Shown here: one piece after another, positions 1 through 10,215 of the stretch
How positions within the stretch are numbered: the stretch's first letter is position 1
Layout of the letters: each line of letters begins with the position of its first letter
From: Gilliamella sp. Choc5-1
Lineage (GTDB): Bacteria > Pseudomonadota > Gammaproteobacteria > Enterobacterales > Orbaceae
NCBI RefSeq assembly: GCF_001690595.1
Contig: NZ_LZHH01000119.1
Coordinates: 1 to 39,909 of the forward strand
Length of the DNA: 39,909 nucleotides
Direction of reading: 5' to 3'
Notes under the pieces: model-generated
What the model was told of the DNA's origin: nothing
The model's input: only the letters and a program-made list of their open reading frames with translations
Databases searched by the model: none
Position numbers and translations under genes: made by a program

Positions 1-470
1 AAGTTAAGCAACGTTGGAACTATTTATGTGTTTTAGTGAACTTATCCGATAGGCAGATTGTCGGTTACCATGTTGGTCAACATAAAACAGCAGAGCTTGT
101 TATGTCGGCATTAAGCCAAATTAAACTGCCATTATCGAAATTAGATTTATTTCATTCAGACCGAGGTAAAGAGTTTGATAATCGGTTATTAGCGGATTGT
201 TTTAAGACATTTAATATCACGCATTCATTAAGCAAGAAAGGATGTCCTTATGACAATGCGGTAGCGGAAGCGACATTTAAAACAATTAAAACGGAATTTG
301 TAAAAGGCCAACGTTTTAACTCAACGGCTGAGTTACAACGCGCTTTTTCGGCTTATGCTTATTGGTATAATCATAAACGATTACATTCTTCGTTAGGCTA
401 CTTGCCTCCCGTTGAATTTAAAAAACACTTACCCCTTAATTTTTTTGTTTGAAAATGTGTTGCCATTCCA
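1..470 (+). mobile_element. IS3-family insertion sequence, 3' part only
   Basis: This is the right-hand part of the same element that is complete at 37388-38616. The two agree up to the terminal CCATTCCA (ending at 470) and diverge directly after it, which fixes the boundary. The left part lies outside the window. The right inverted repeat read inward is TGGAATGGCAACAC and pairs imperfectly with the left end TGGATCGGCTACAC seen in the other copies. Both ends carry AAGGGGTAAG a little further in. Confidence 0.9.
3..452 (+). CDS. IS3-family transposase OrfB, C-terminal part
   Basis: This is the catalytic (rve/DDE) half of an IS3-type transposase, which cuts and joins the element's ends. The reading frame is open from base 3, with no start because the gene begins outside the window. 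Visible are the second catalytic Asp in HSDRGKEF and the catalytic Glu in NAVAEATFKTIKTE with a Lys seven residues later, the usual IS3 signature. The protein ends LNFFV, as does the complete copy on the minus strand. One residue differs in the shared part (VKGQRF here, VKDQRF there), so the copies are close but not identical. Confidence 0.9.
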   Translation, partial: VKQRWNYLCVLVNLSDRQIVGYHVGQHKTAELVMSALSQIKLPLSKLDLFHSDRGKEFDNRLLADCFKTFNITHSLSKKGCPYDNAVAEATFKTIKTEFVKGQRFNSTAELQRAFSAYAYWYNHKRLHSSLGYLPPVEFKKHLPLNFFV

Positions 471-628
471 CAAATAAATATTTGATATGACAAGTTATTT
501 TCAATGAGGAATCTGATGCTATTTTTTTATGAAATTAAGATGTAATTAGTATCTTTTTGAATTTAATCTATTTTATAAAAACTCTCATAAAGTAAATTTA
601 TTTTCAAAAACTAACTATAAATAAATTA

Positions 629-692
629 AATGATAATTATTTTAAATCATGGTCTTTATACCCTGATAAATTGCTCTATAATAATTATCATT
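629..692. promoter_or_regulatory. Inverted pair of Fur-box-like sequences over the aspS promoter
   Basis: AATGATAATTATT at 629-641 is repeated exactly in inverted orientation at 680-692 (AATAATTATCATT). Each resembles the core of the Fur consensus (ATGATAATCATT). The second overlaps a TATAAT -10 candidate at 677-682; the matching -35 (around 653-659) is weak. Fur control is inferred only from motif likeness. In AT-rich DNA this could be chance, or the site may have served a former upstream gene removed by the IS. Confidence 0.35.
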
Positions 693-718
693 TTGTTAAT
701 AGTTTACAGGGTATTTTA

Positions 719-2476
719 ATGAGAACAATTTATTGCGGACAACTCAATGCAAGTCATATTAATCAGGAAGTTACGTTATGTGGCTGGGTCAATAAGCGTC
801 GAGACTTAGGCGGTATGATTTTTATTGATATGCGTGATCGTGAAGGTATTGTGCAAGTTTTTTTCGATCCTGATTATCAACAAGCCTATCAACTTGCTGG
901 TGAACTTCGTAATGAATTTTGTATCCAAATTAAAGGTAAAGTCAGAGCTCGTCCTGAAGGTCAAATCAATAAGGATATGGCCACAGGCGAGGTTGAAGTA
1001 TTGGCGACAGAATTAACGGTATTTAATCGTAGCGATGTTTTACCGCTTGATTTTAATCAAAATAATAGCGAAGAACAGCGTTTAAAATATCGTTATATTG
1101 ATTTACGTCGCCTTGAAATGTCAGCTATTTTTAAAACTCGAGCTAAAATTACGGCGTTTGTTCGTTCGTTTATGAACGAACATGGCTTTTTGGATATCGA
1201 AACCCCTATGTTAACCAAAGCAACGCCTGAGGGAGCTCGAGATTATTTAGTTCCAAGCCGTATTCATAAAGGTGAGTTTTATGCGCTTCCACAATCACCT
1301 CAATTATTTAAACAATTGTTAATGATGTCAGGTTTTGACCGTTATTATCAAATTGTAAAATGTTTTCGTGATGAAGATTTGCGAGCAGATCGTCAACCAG
1401 AATTTACACAAATTGATGTCGAAACGTCATTTATGACAGCCGAGCAAGTGCGCGATATTATGGAACAGATGATTCGTGAACTTTGGTTACATGTTAAAAA
1501 TGTGGATTTAGGTAAGTTTCCTATTATGACTTTTGCCGAGGCGATGCGCCGTTATGGTAGTGATAAGCCTGATTTGCGCAATCCGCTTGAAATTATTGAT
1601 GTGGCTGATTTAGTTAAAGAGGTTGATTTTAAAGTATTTTCAACACCAGCAAATGATCCAAAAGGACGTGTAGCATTACTTTGTGTTCCAAATGGCGCTC
1701 AATTAACACGTAAACAATTAGATGAATATACTCAGTTTATTTCTGTTTATGGCGCTAAAGGTATGGCGTGGATTAAAGTAAACGAACGTAGTAAAGGGTT
1801 AGAAGGCGTACAAAGCCCTATTGCAAAATTCTTTAATGAGTCGCAAATGGGAGCGTTGCTTGATCGTGCTAATGCAAAAGATGGCGATATTTTATTATTT
1901 GGTGCAGATAGCTATAAGGTTGTTAGTGATGCGTTAGGTGCGTTGCGGTTAAGAGTGGGTAAAGATTTGGGCTTGACTGATGAAAGTAAATGGGCTGTGC
2001 TTTGGATTGTCGATTTCCCTATGTTTGAAGAAACCGATGAAGGTTTAAGTGCTATGCATCATCCGTTTACTTCGCCGAAAGACTTTACACCTGAACAGCT
2101 TATCCAAAATCCTGAAAATGCAGTTGCAAATGCTTATGATATGGTGATTAATGGTTATGAAGTTGGTGGTGGTTCGGTTCGTATTCACCGTAGCGAAATG
2201 CAACAGTCTGTTTTTTCTATTTTAGGTATTAATGAACACGAACAACATGAAAAGTTTGGTTTTTTACTTGATGCGTTAAAATATGGTACACCACCTCATG
2301 CAGGATTAGCATTTGGTTTAGATCGATTAACAATGCTGCTAACAGGTACTGATAATATTCGCGATGTGATTGCATTCCCGAAAACAACCGCAGCAACTTG
2401 TTTACTTACTGATGCGCCAAGCCCAGCTAATGCGGCAGCATTAACTGAACTTGGTATTGAAGTCAGTAAAAAGTAG
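719..2476 (+). CDS. aspS: Aspartate-tRNA ligase (AspRS)
   Basis: Class II aminoacyl-tRNA synthetase that charges tRNA-Asp with aspartate in the cytoplasm. At 585 residues it is close to the 590 of E. coli AspRS and collinear with it. The N-terminal OB-fold anticodon-binding domain starts [10 protein letters not shown] with the conserved [20 protein letters not shown]. Class II motif 2 is seen in [18 protein letters not shown], the bacterial GAD insertion follows, and motif 3 is GLAFGLDRL near the end. I chose the ATG at 719 because it matches the family N-terminus and has ACAGGG eight bases upstream; the frame is open further up (671) but that start has no family support. nudB follows after 9 bases, as in many enteric genomes, probably co-transcribed. 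Confidence 0.97.
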   Translation: MRTIYCGQLNASHINQEVTLCGWVNKRRDLGGMIFIDMRDREGIVQVFFDPDYQQAYQLAGELRNEFCIQIKGKVRARPEGQINKDMATGEVEVLATELTVFNRSDVLPLDFNQNNSEEQRLKYRYIDLRRLEMSAIFKTRAKITAFVRSFMNEHGFLDIETPMLTKATPEGARDYLVPSRIHKGEFYALPQSPQLFKQLLMMSGFDRYYQIVKCFRDEDLRADRQPEFTQIDVETSFMTAEQVRDIMEQMIRELWLHVKNVDLGKFPIMTFAEAMRRYGSDKPDLRNPLEIIDVADLVKEVDFKVFSTPANDPKGRVALLCVPNGAQLTRKQLDEYTQFISVYGAKGMAWIKVNERSKGLEGVQSPIAKFFNESQMGALLDRANAKDGDILLFGADSYKVVSDALGALRLRVGKDLGLTDESKWAVLWIVDFPMFEETDEGLSAMHHPFTSPKDFTPEQLIQNPENAVANAYDMVINGYEVGGGSVRIHRSEMQQSVFSILGINEHEQHEKFGFLLDALKYGTPPHAGLAFGLDRLTMLLTGTDNIRDVIAFPKTTAATCLLTDAPSPANAAALTELGIEVSKK

Positions 2477-2485
2477 TGATATTTG

Positions 2486-2938
2486 ATGCAAAAATTTAAG
2501 AATCCTGAATCTGTTCTGGTAGTAATATACTGCCAGACAACAGGGCGTTGCCTTATGTTACAACGGCAAGATGATCCTTGTTTTTGGCAATCAGTAACGG
2601 GTAGTATGGAAGTTAATGAATTACCAAAACAAACTGCGATTCGTGAAGTTTTCGAAGAAACTGGCATTAATATTATTGAACAAAACCTTGAGTTAATTGA
2701 TGCAAAACATTCTATTGAGTTTGAAATCTTTCCACAATTTAGACATAAATATGCGCCAGAAGTTAAAGTAAATAAAGAACATTGGTTTTATTTGCCACTT
2801 ATTAATGAGATAACGCCTATGCTTACTGAACATTTAGCTTATCAGTGGCTAACGATTCATGACGCTGCCAAGCTTACCTTATCACCAAATAATAGTGAAG
2901 CTATTGGTAAAATTCATAATTTAATTAAATCTAATTGA
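2486..2938 (+). CDS. nudB: Dihydroneopterin triphosphate diphosphatase (Nudix)
   Basis: Nudix hydrolase that removes pyrophosphate from dihydroneopterin triphosphate, an early folate-synthesis step. At 150 residues it has the same length as E. coli NudB and resembles it throughout (VVIYCQTTGRCLMLQR, DDPCFWQSVTGS). The Nudix box runs from GSMEV to REVFEETG; the metal-binding REXXEE part is intact. The C-terminal MLTEHLAYQWL matches the family. I prefer the ATG at 2486 over the in-frame TTG at 2483. It lies 9 bases behind aspS, the usual neighbour, suggesting one transcript. Confidence 0.93.
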   Translation: MQKFKNPESVLVVIYCQTTGRCLMLQRQDDPCFWQSVTGSMEVNELPKQTAIREVFEETGINIIEQNLELIDAKHSIEFEIFPQFRHKYAPEVKVNKEHWFYLPLINEITPMLTEHLAYQWLTIHDAAKLTLSPNNSEAIGKIHNLIKSN

Positions 2939-2948
2939 GAGGCCGAAA

Positions 2949-3365
2949 ATGAAATTGAGTCTATCAGCGATTGTTATGTCTTGTTTATGTTGTTTTGTTT
3001 TAACCAGTCATGCTGAGGTAAATGTAAAAAAATGCCAACCTAATCAAAATGATTATATTATTTTTGATGAGTACGATTCGAATATAGCTGAAAAGATAAT
3101 TGAATATAAATTACATAATCAACCTGAAAAGCGAGAAAACAGTATCATTAAGATATTTGCTAATGAAAATAACGATGATCGAAATGATTGGATAGCTTCT
3201 TTTTTGTTTGATGATCAATCTGAGCAATTTCTTTTGTATCAAGTTGATCAAGATAGATTTGTTGATCTTGATCAAAAGCAATTTGATTCCTTGTTGCCTA
3301 AAATTGTTGAGTGTAACCAAAATAAGCAACTACCGATATATAGCGAAAACTTTGATGAAGATTAG
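2949..3365 (+). CDS. Small exported protein of unknown function
   Basis: A 138-residue protein I do not recognise. It starts with a signal peptide (charged MKLS, hydrophobic stretch to about residue 19, likely cleavage after SHA). The mature part is strongly acidic, rich in Asp, Asn and Gln, and has one Cys near its start (VKKCQP) and one near its end (VECNQN), which could form a disulphide in the periplasm. GAGAGG upstream of the ATG supports the start. It lies 10 bases behind nudB and could be the last gene of that transcript. No membrane segment other than the signal peptide and no known motif is visible. Confidence 0.75.
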   Translation: MKLSLSAIVMSCLCCFVLTSHAEVNVKKCQPNQNDYIIFDEYDSNIAEKIIEYKLHNQPEKRENSIIKIFANENNDDRNDWIASFLFDDQSEQFLLYQVDQDRFVDLDQKQFDSLLPKIVECNQNKQLPIYSENFDED

Positions 3366-3455
3366 TTAAATTCAAAGAGATGTTAAAAGTAAATATTAAA
3401 AAATATTTTTGGATAAGTTAACTGAAAATTAATCAGTAACAGGGAGTAATAATAA

Positions 3456-4919
3456 ATGAATTTTTCAAATCTTAGAGTTTTTTTAGATTATCTTGAGCAG
3501 CAAGGTGAATTAAAAATAATTACTTTCCCTGTTAATCCTTATCTTGAAATGACAGAAATCGCGGATCGCGTTTTACGTCGTGAAGGCCCTGCTTTATTAT
3601 TCGAAAATCCAATTGGTTATGATATACCTGTTTTATGCAATTTGTTTGGTACCGCTAAACGTGTTGCAATGGGAATGGGGCGTGAAGATATTTCCGCTTT
3701 ACGTGAAATTGGTGAGTTATTGGCATTTTTGCGTGAACCTGAACCGCCAAAAGGCATAAAACAATTTTTTAATGTATTACCTAAATATAAACAAGTGTTA
3801 AATATGCCAGTTAAACACCGTTCATCAGCGCCTTGCCAAGAGGTGGTTTTTAAAGATGATGAGGTGGATTTAACTCGTTTACCTATTATGCATTGCTGGC
3901 CTGATGATGTGGCACCACTGTTATCTTGGGGGTTAACGATAACTAAAGGTCCTTATAAAGATCGGCAAAATTTAGGCATTTATCGTTTGCAACGTTTAGG
4001 AAAAAATAAGTTAATTATGCGTTGGCTTTCACATCGTGGCGGTGCACTTGATTTTGCTGAGTGGCAACAAGCTCATCCTAATGAAAGATTTCCTGTTAGT
4101 GTTGCTATTGGTGCTGATCCTGCAACTATTTTAGGGGCAGTGACACCTGTGCCAGATACGTTATCCGAATATGCTTTTTCTGGGTTATTACGAGGTAGTC
4201 GAACAGAAGTAGTTAAATCGTTATCAAATGATTTAGAGGTTCCAGCCAGTGCAGAAATAGTTCTTGAGGGTTATATTGATCCTAATGAATTGGCATCAGA
4301 AGGTCCATATGGTGATCACACTGGTTATTATAATGAAATCGAGCAATTCCCTGTATTTACCGTGACGCATTTAACTCGCCGTAAAGATGCGATTTATCAT
4401 TCCACTTATACCGGTAGGCCACCAGATGAGCCTGCGGTTATGGGGCTTGCTTTAAATGAAGTATTTATTCCTATTTTACAAAGACAATTTCCTGAAATTG
4501 TGGATTTTTATTTACCGCCAGAAGGGTGTTCATACCGTATTGCGATTGTTACAATTAAAAAGCAATACCCTGGTCATGCTAAACGGGTTATGATGGGGGT
4601 TTGGTCTTATTTACGGCAATTTATGTATACCAAATTTGTAATTGTTTGTGATGATGATATTAATGCTCGTGATTGGAAAGATGTGATGTGGGCTATTTCA
4701 ACTCGGATGGATCCTCATCGAGATACGACATTTATTGATAACACTCCAATAGACTATTTAGATTTTGCTTCGCCTATTTCAGGCGTAGGTTCTAAAATGG
4801 GTCTAGATGCAACCAATAAATGGTCAGGCGAAACTAATCGAGAATGGGGTAAAGTAATTAAAAAAGATCCAAAAATCATTGCTCATATTGATGAGATTTG
4901 GGATGAGTTAGGTTTATAG
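3456..4919 (+). CDS. ubiD: 4-hydroxy-3-polyprenylbenzoate decarboxylase
   Basis: Prenylated-FMN-dependent decarboxylase of ubiquinone synthesis, converting 4-hydroxy-3-polyprenylbenzoate to 2-polyprenylphenol. At 487 residues it is close to E. coli UbiD (497) and collinear almost throughout: [24 protein letters not shown], the binding region with [17 protein letters not shown], and the conserved [13 protein letters not shown] segment with acidic active-site residues. The C-terminus stops at WDELGL, about ten residues before the E. coli end. CAGGGAG lies about ten bases before the ATG. The cofactor-making partner ubiX is not in this window. Confidence 0.95.
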   Translation: MNFSNLRVFLDYLEQQGELKIITFPVNPYLEMTEIADRVLRREGPALLFENPIGYDIPVLCNLFGTAKRVAMGMGREDISALREIGELLAFLREPEPPKGIKQFFNVLPKYKQVLNMPVKHRSSAPCQEVVFKDDEVDLTRLPIMHCWPDDVAPLLSWGLTITKGPYKDRQNLGIYRLQRLGKNKLIMRWLSHRGGALDFAEWQQAHPNERFPVSVAIGADPATILGAVTPVPDTLSEYAFSGLLRGSRTEVVKSLSNDLEVPASAEIVLEGYIDPNELASEGPYGDHTGYYNEIEQFPVFTVTHLTRRKDAIYHSTYTGRPPDEPAVMGLALNEVFIPILQRQFPEIVDFYLPPEGCSYRIAIVTIKKQYPGHAKRVMMGVWSYLRQFMYTKFVIVCDDDINARDWKDVMWAISTRMDPHRDTTFIDNTPIDYLDFASPISGVGSKMGLDATNKWSGETNREWGKVIKKDPKIIAHIDEIWDELGL

Positions 4920-5003
4920 TGTTTTGTTTATTAAAAATAAATTATGAAATGGAATAATATTCAAAATATAATTTGAAAACGAATAAACAAGAACTATTCC
5001 CTT

Positions 5004-5032
5004 TTGTTACATTTATGTATAATTATTATAAA
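5004..5032 (+). promoter_or_regulatory. Candidate sigma-70 promoter of the Sel1-repeat gene
   Basis: TTGTTA (5004-5009), a 17-base spacer, then TATAAA (5027-5032). Transcription would start near 5039, leaving a leader of about 15 bases before the ATG at 5054. This position supports 5054 as the start rather than the in-frame TTG at 4973, which would lie upstream of the promoter. Prediction from sequence only. Confidence 0.4.
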
Positions 5033-5053
5033 TATTATCGTAATTTAAAAAAT

Positions 5054-6115
5054 ATGAAAAAAATTAATATCCTATTAGTATTATTATCCATTTCTTATGG
5101 TGTAATGGCTGCAAATTATAAAACGCAACCCAATGACACTCAATTAAAGCTTGATGAGTCAGATTTATTACTTCCTTCTCTACGTTTATCTGCGGAAAAA
5201 GGAAATTCAGAAGCACAATACTCTTTAGGAAGTATTTATAAACAAGGATTGGGTGTTGAAGCTAGTGATGTTCGTGCTTTTTTTTGGTATAAAAAAGCAG
5301 CAGAACAAGGGCTTGCCAAAGCACAAAATAACTTAGCATTTATGTATCAAAGTGGCTTAGGTACCAAACGTGATTTAAATGCGGCATTTAAATATTTTAA
5401 GTTAGCGGCAGATCAAAATTATGCATTGGCTAAATATAATCTGGCTTTAATGTATAAAGAAGGTGAAGGTGTTGAAAAGAACACATTAACTGCAGTTGAT
5501 TACTTTTCGCAGGCTGGTGATGCTGGTATTTATGATGCTTATTTAAATCTTGGTATTATGTATTTTTTTGGAGATGGTGTACAACAAGATCGAATAACTG
5601 CCGCCGATTGGTTTAGTAAAGCCGCGAAGGATCATATCCCCGAAGCTCAATACTATTTAGGGATAATGTCTGAAAATGGTGAGGGTTTAACCCAAGATTA
5701 TATAGCCGCTAGCAATTTTTATGCGCAGGCGGCAGAAAATGGACATGTGCTAGCTATGTATAATTTAGCCATTATGTATGTAACAGGTACAGGAATTAAA
5801 CCGGACAATACACAAGCTGCATATTGGTTTACTAAAGCCGCTGAAGCTGGCAATGCGGATGCGCAATATAATATTGGTGTAATGTATGATGTGGGCGGTG
5901 GTGTTTCTAAAGACGAAAAAAAAGCAGTTGAATGGTATTTAAAAGCTGCAGAGCAAGGCAGCATTGATGCTCAATATAATTTAGGTATTAAATGTCTAGA
6001 AGGTAATGGCACAGATAAAGATATCAATCGTGCCATTTATTGGTTTACTAAAGCTAGCGAACAAGGAGACCAAGATGCTAAAACTTATTTAGAATATTTA
6101 TTATCTGAAAAATAA
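5054..6115 (+). CDS. Exported Sel1-repeat (TPR-like) protein
   Basis: A 353-residue protein of a signal peptide (MKKINILLVLLSISYGVMA, cleavage near residue 20) followed by eight to nine Sel1-like repeats of about 36 residues that run almost to the C-terminus. A typical unit reads AQYNLGIMYxxGxGVxxD, then AxxWFxKAAEQG. Sel1 repeats form alpha-solenoids that bind protein partners; exported ones often serve envelope assembly or host interaction. The partner cannot be read from sequence. The start at 5054 is preferred over the in-frame TTG at 4973 because it places the signal peptide at the N-terminus and a promoter candidate lies between the two. It converges with ppc, only 22 bases apart. Confidence 0.88.
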   Translation: MKKINILLVLLSISYGVMAANYKTQPNDTQLKLDESDLLLPSLRLSAEKGNSEAQYSLGSIYKQGLGVEASDVRAFFWYKKAAEQGLAKAQNNLAFMYQSGLGTKRDLNAAFKYFKLAADQNYALAKYNLALMYKEGEGVEKNTLTAVDYFSQAGDAGIYDAYLNLGIMYFFGDGVQQDRITAADWFSKAAKDHIPEAQYYLGIMSENGEGLTQDYIAASNFYAQAAENGHVLAMYNLAIMYVTGTGIKPDNTQAAYWFTKAAEAGNADAQYNIGVMYDVGGGVSKDEKKAVEWYLKAAEQGSIDAQYNLGIKCLEGNGTDKDINRAIYWFTKASEQGDQDAKTYLEYLLSEK

Positions 6116-6137
6116 AAAGTGAGTGGTTTTCATTATT

Positions 6138-8783
6138 TTACCCTGAATTTCGCATACCAGCTGCAATCCCCGAAATAGTAATCATTAATCCTTGTTCTAC
6201 TATGATGTTTTCACTATTGCAGTGTTTTCGTGAGCGACTTAATAATTCTACTTGTAACAAATTTAATGGTTCAATATAAGTATTACGTAAGGCAACTGAT
6301 TTTGCTATCCAAGGTAAATCAGCCATTAAGCTAATATCATCAGTAATAGTTAGTACCGTATTAATATCTCTAGTTAATAAGTATCTTAATTCTTCACCTA
6401 ATGGCCATAAAGCCGGATTGACTAAACGCTGTTCGTAATATTTGTGGATGTTTGGTGCCGCCTTGGCATAAACCATTTCAAGCATACCTAAACGAGCATT
6501 AAAGAAAGGCCAATTGTGATACATTTCTTTAAGAAGATCTTTTTTACCTTTCTCAATAATAGCTCTAAGCGCATTACCTGCACCAAGCCAAGATGGCACC
6601 ATTAAACGGTTTTGAGTCCAAGCAAAAATCCATGGGATAGCACGTAAACTTTCTATGCCTCCACCAGTTCGACGTTTTTGCGGTCTTGAGCCTAGTGGTA
6701 ATCTACCTAATTCTGCCTCAGGTGTTACGGCTCTAAAATAATCAACAAATTCAGCTCGTTCACGTACATAACTACGATAACAGTTGCATGAAAGTTCAGA
6801 CATTTCGTCCATGATATCGCGCCATGCTTGCTTAGGTGCCGGTGGTGGCAATAAATTGGCTTGTAAAATAGCAGAGGTATAAAGCATGAGACTACTGAGA
6901 GCTACCTCTGGCAGACCGAGTTTAAAGCGGATCATTTCTCCTTGTTCAGTAACTCTAAGTCCTCCTTTTAATGATCCTGGTGGTTGCGAAAGTAGCGCGG
7001 CATGAGCTGGTGCGCCCCCTCGACCAATTGATCCTCCTCGTCCATGGAATAACACCAAATTAATATTATATTTTTCAAATAAGTTAACTAATTCCTCTTG
7101 TGACCGATATTGAGCCCAAGATGCCGCAAGCGAGCCTGCATCTTTAGCCGAATCAGAATAGCCAATCATCACCATCTGCTTGCCGTGAATTTTATCGCGA
7201 TACCAAGGAATATCCAGTAACTTTTGCATAACCAATTTAGCATTGTTTAAGTCTTCTAATGTTTCAAATAACGGTACAATTGGAATATTCTTTTGGCAAT
7301 CAACAATTTTCAATAATAAGTAAACCGCTAAAATGTCAGAAGGAGCTTTAGCCATTGATATTACATAAGAAGCGATCGATTCCTCCCCAGCTTTTTTGAT
7401 AACACGACAAGTATCTAAAACTTCTTTAACCATTTCATTTGGTTGCCAGTTATAAGGAAGTAATGGTCGATTAGACTGTAACTCAGTTAATAAAAATGTT
7501 TGTTTTTCTTCCTCTGACCATTGGGCATAGCTACCTAAATTAAGTTCTTTGGTTAATGCATCTAAGGCTTCAGTATGGACTGAACTGTCTTGACGGATAT
7601 CTAATTTAACTAACTGTAAGCCAAAACTTTTTATACGTCGTAAAGTATCAAGTAATGGTCCATGGGCTATGGTTGACATACCATTATGAATTAATGATTC
7701 ATAACAAATATAAAGTGGTATCCATAATTGTTGATTTTCAATTAGAATATCACTAGGTGGTAATACGCGTTCATTATTTAACAATGCTTCAATATAATTA
7801 TGAGTTTTAATTAAGCGTGCTCGTAACTGTTTCATTACTGCGCGATAAGGTTCAGAAACAGTCTTATTATTTTCATCTAACAGTTCAATAACTGATTCGC
7901 TACATTCTGTCATCGAAAGTTCACGAACAAGTATTTGAATATCAGCTAAAAATAATTCAATAGCTTTTAGTCTGGCTTGTAGCATTACCTTTTCTGTGAC
8001 TTTTGCTGTTACATTAGGGTTTCCATCACGATCTCCGCCCATCCATGAGGTGAATTTTACTGGCACATGATCAACCGATAATTGCTCATCAAAAGCATCA
8101 ACTAACTGGTCATTAAGTTCTCGCAAAAATAGGGGTACGCCTTCCCATAAACTATCTTCAATGACTGAAAACCCCCATTTTGCTTCATCAATCGGAGTTG
8201 GGCGTTTTTTACGGATTTCATCGGTATACCACGCCTGACAAACTAACTGTTTTAAGCGACGCATAATTCTTTCTATTTCATAATCAGCTAGATCATCATG
8301 ATCGAGTTGGGATAAACAGTTATTAATAGCTGTATAAGTATTAATCATTGTTCGGCGATTAATTTCTGTTGGATGAGCAGTTAAAACTAATTCAATGGAC
8401 AGTTCATTAATTGCATTTGTAATAGCTTCTTTGGAAAAATTTAGATTTTTAAGTGTACTAAATAATTCGGTCATTTTTTTAGGACTACTAGATGCTTCAC
8501 CATGGGGCGAAATACCATAATACTCAGCAGCTGTGTTGACTAAATTCAAAAACTGATTAAATGCGCGAGCAACATGCAATAAATCATCATCATTAAGAGT
8601 TTCAATTAATTTGAGTAGCTCATTATGTGCTTGAGTGTTTCCTTGTTGAGCTAATTTTGATAACTGCCTTATCTTTTCAACTAATTCAAATGTTTCATTA
8701 CCAGTAGCGCGTTTTATCGCATTACCTAGTAAAGTACCTAACATATTGACATTGCTTCGCATTGAGGCGTATTGGTTCTTCAT
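6138..8783 (-). CDS. ppc: Phosphoenolpyruvate carboxylase
   Basis: Adds bicarbonate to PEP to form oxaloacetate, the anaplerotic entry to the C4 acids. At 881 residues it is nearly identical in length to the E. coli enzyme (883) and collinear from MRSNVNMLG to the conserved C-terminus [10 protein letters not shown]. The catalytic His is in [13 protein letters not shown] near residue 137, and the glycine/arginine loop [12 protein letters not shown] is intact. GACGGGAAATC directly upstream of the ATG gives the ribosome site. The gene is transcribed away from frdC, with about 590 bases between them. The oxaloacetate could feed malate, fumarate and succinate, which makes the neighbouring fumarate-reductase subunits interesting. 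Confidence 0.97.
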   Translation of the reverse strand: MKNQYASMRSNVNMLGTLLGNAIKRATGNETFELVEKIRQLSKLAQQGNTQAHNELLKLIETLNDDDLLHVARAFNQFLNLVNTAAEYYGISPHGEASSSPKKMTELFSTLKNLNFSKEAITNAINELSIELVLTAHPTEINRRTMINTYTAINNCLSQLDHDDLADYEIERIMRRLKQLVCQAWYTDEIRKKRPTPIDEAKWGFSVIEDSLWEGVPLFLRELNDQLVDAFDEQLSVDHVPVKFTSWMGGDRDGNPNVTAKVTEKVMLQARLKAIELFLADIQILVRELSMTECSESVIELLDENNKTVSEPYRAVMKQLRARLIKTHNYIEALLNNERVLPPSDILIENQQLWIPLYICYESLIHNGMSTIAHGPLLDTLRRIKSFGLQLVKLDIRQDSSVHTEALDALTKELNLGSYAQWSEEEKQTFLLTELQSNRPLLPYNWQPNEMVKEVLDTCRVIKKAGEESIASYVISMAKAPSDILAVYLLLKIVDCQKNIPIVPLFETLEDLNNAKLVMQKLLDIPWYRDKIHGKQMVMIGYSDSAKDAGSLAASWAQYRSQEELVNLFEKYNINLVLFHGRGGSIGRGGAPAHAALLSQPPGSLKGGLRVTEQGEMIRFKLGLPEVALSSLMLYTSAILQANLLPPPAPKQAWRDIMDEMSELSCNCYRSYVRERAEFVDYFRAVTPEAELGRLPLGSRPQKRRTGGGIESLRAIPWIFAWTQNRLMVPSWLGAGNALRAIIEKGKKDLLKEMYHNWPFFNARLGMLEMVYAKAAPNIHKYYEQRLVNPALWPLGEELRYLLTRDINTVLTITDDISLMADLPWIAKSVALRNTYIEPLNLLQVELLSRSRKHCNSENIIVEQGLMITISGIAAGMRNSG

Positions 8784-9375
8784 GATTTCCCGTCTTCGTT
8801 TTTATTATGCCTAATCACCTTTAAGCTGCATGACCAAAATGACAAATTAATGGGATCGGTATAATTGGTGGATAATGTGCTTAAGTTATATACTTTATAA
8901 CAATTTTACTTTGATTTTAAATAATAAAATTTTATGTTTTTTATTTTTTTTAGTTGTTTTAATTATATTAACCATGAAAAACCAATAAATAAAAGATTCA
9001 TTTAATTTTGAAATGTTTAAAATGATACTAGAAGATATTATTCTTTATTAATCATGCCCCCCATATTCAATATAAAATACTTTGTATCGCAACGACTAAT
9101 TTAGTATAAGTTAGACCAGTATTTAGCATTATTTTTATAGCTTTTTGTGAAGATTTTTTACTTGATTTATTGCCTAGTTAATTATTCATTGTCCAAGCAT
9201 TACCAACCATTAAGATTTGACGCACTTTTTGTATAGCATTGCTGTTTTAAAAAGCTATATTATGGCTCGTTATAAGTTAGCGACATAAATCTGTTTAATC
9301 CTTATAATACCCGATTGAATAATAATCCTACCAAACAATTAGTCGCATAAAATATAATACAACCTAGAGATATTT
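8784..9375. other. Divergent ppc/frdC intergenic region, no gene seen
   Basis: About 590 very AT-rich bases. All forward frames near frdC are broken by stops, and I found no remnant of FrdB, the usual gene before frdC. A short inverted repeat GTTATA/TATAAC lies at 8885-8901. A plausible promoter toward frdC is TTGTAT (9082-9087), 17 bases, TATAAG (9105-9110), which would leave a leader of about 260 bases. No clear FNR site (TTGAT-N4-ATCAA) was found. Confidence 0.5.
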
Positions 9376-9771
9376 ATGAATCAACAAGATAATAATAATC
9401 ACCTTGAAGCTACTCAAACCAATGTAAAATACCCTTTTATAATTACTATCATGCATAAATTAATTCCTTTTTCGATGATTTGGGTAAGTTTAGTTTTAAT
9501 GTATGGTGTAGTTTGTATGTACACTAATGCTGTAGGACAAGATGAATTTTATCGTTTTATCTTTTTTTTACGTAGCCCTTTTATTGTTGGACTAAATTGT
9601 ATTGCGTTATTCATCAGTGTTTTTCATACAATAATTTGGTTTAATTTATTCCCTAAAATGATGTCAAGCACAGTGTTTAATAAAAAAACTAATACATTAT
9701 TAGTTATTGCAGGATTGTGGGCAGTTACACTAGCGGTATCGATTTTTTTATTTTTATTTGTATTGAAGTGA
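9376..9771 (+). CDS. frdC: Fumarate reductase membrane-anchor subunit C, divergent
   Basis: One of the two hydrophobic subunits that anchor fumarate reductase to the inner membrane and form its quinol site. The length (131) equals that of E. coli FrdC. Three membrane segments lie at about 29-50, 63-86 and 107-130. The family match is clearest in LRSPFIVGLNCIAL, FHTIIWFNLFPK (His and Trp of the second helix kept) and GLWAVTLAVSIFLFLFV. By hand alignment on the Trp of helix 1, the E. coli Arg-Glu pair near residue 28-29, which includes the functionally important Glu29, is replaced by His-Lys. frdD follows after 14 bases. The catalytic subunits frdA and frdB are not upstream, which is unusual because the four genes normally form one operon. 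Confidence 0.82.
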   Translation: MNQQDNNNHLEATQTNVKYPFIITIMHKLIPFSMIWVSLVLMYGVVCMYTNAVGQDEFYRFIFFLRSPFIVGLNCIALFISVFHTIIWFNLFPKMMSSTVFNKKTNTLLVIAGLWAVTLAVSIFLFLFVLK

Positions 9772-9785
9772 GTGGTATTAAATTA

Positions 9786-10142
9786 ATGAAAAATCAAAAA
9801 ATTCAGACAAAAAACACAGATGGAAAAATAATAAAAAGTTTGTTTGTACTTGGTGGAACATGGGCTGCTATTTTTTTACCCATCATGCTCATTATTATGG
9901 CATTTATGATTCCATTCGCTGATGTGGCGACGCGATCTTATATTCTTAAAATAGCCAATACAGAAATCGGCAAAATCTTTTTATTTTTGATGATTTCATT
10001 ACCTATCTGGTATGGATTACAACAAATTTTGACTATTTTGCACGAGCATAAAATCCACCCAAAACGTGAAAAATTATTGACATTGGGGTTGGCATTAGCA
10101 TGGACATTGCATGCTATTTATCTATTGTTTATTCGAATGTGA
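9786..10142 (+). CDS. frdD: Fumarate reductase membrane-anchor subunit D, divergent
   Basis: Second membrane anchor of fumarate reductase. It has 118 residues against 119 in E. coli, with three membrane segments. Family landmarks are GGTWAAIFLPIMLIIM, IGKIFLFLMISLPIWYGL and the following HEHKIH. Several histidines of the E. coli segment LHRMHHAMHDLKIH are replaced here (QQILTILHEHKIH), so the haem-free quinol site is altered or the subunit has drifted. I chose the ATG at 9786 because it gives the family length; the frame is open back into frdC (9717) but that would add a tail without family likeness. It is probably translated from the same message as frdC. Confidence 0.8.
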   Translation: MKNQKIQTKNTDGKIIKSLFVLGGTWAAIFLPIMLIIMAFMIPFADVATRSYILKIANTEIGKIFLFLMISLPIWYGLQQILTILHEHKIHPKREKLLTLGLALAWTLHAIYLLFIRM

Positions 10143-10215
10143 TGGTATTTTTTAGTAAATTAATAGAATACAAAAAACACTATCAATCAAATAACGTTTT
10201 TTTTATTTCTAAAAA

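Noticed and set aside
671-718. Upstream extension of aspS ([12 protein letters not shown])
   Set aside because: AspRS proteins begin MRTxYCG; the ATG at 719 has a ribosome site, and the extension lies over the promoter candidate.
8784-9375. An FNR site controlling frdCD, and a frdB remnant
   Set aside because: No TTGAT-N4-ATCAA pattern and no reading frame with iron-sulphur cysteine motifs was found.
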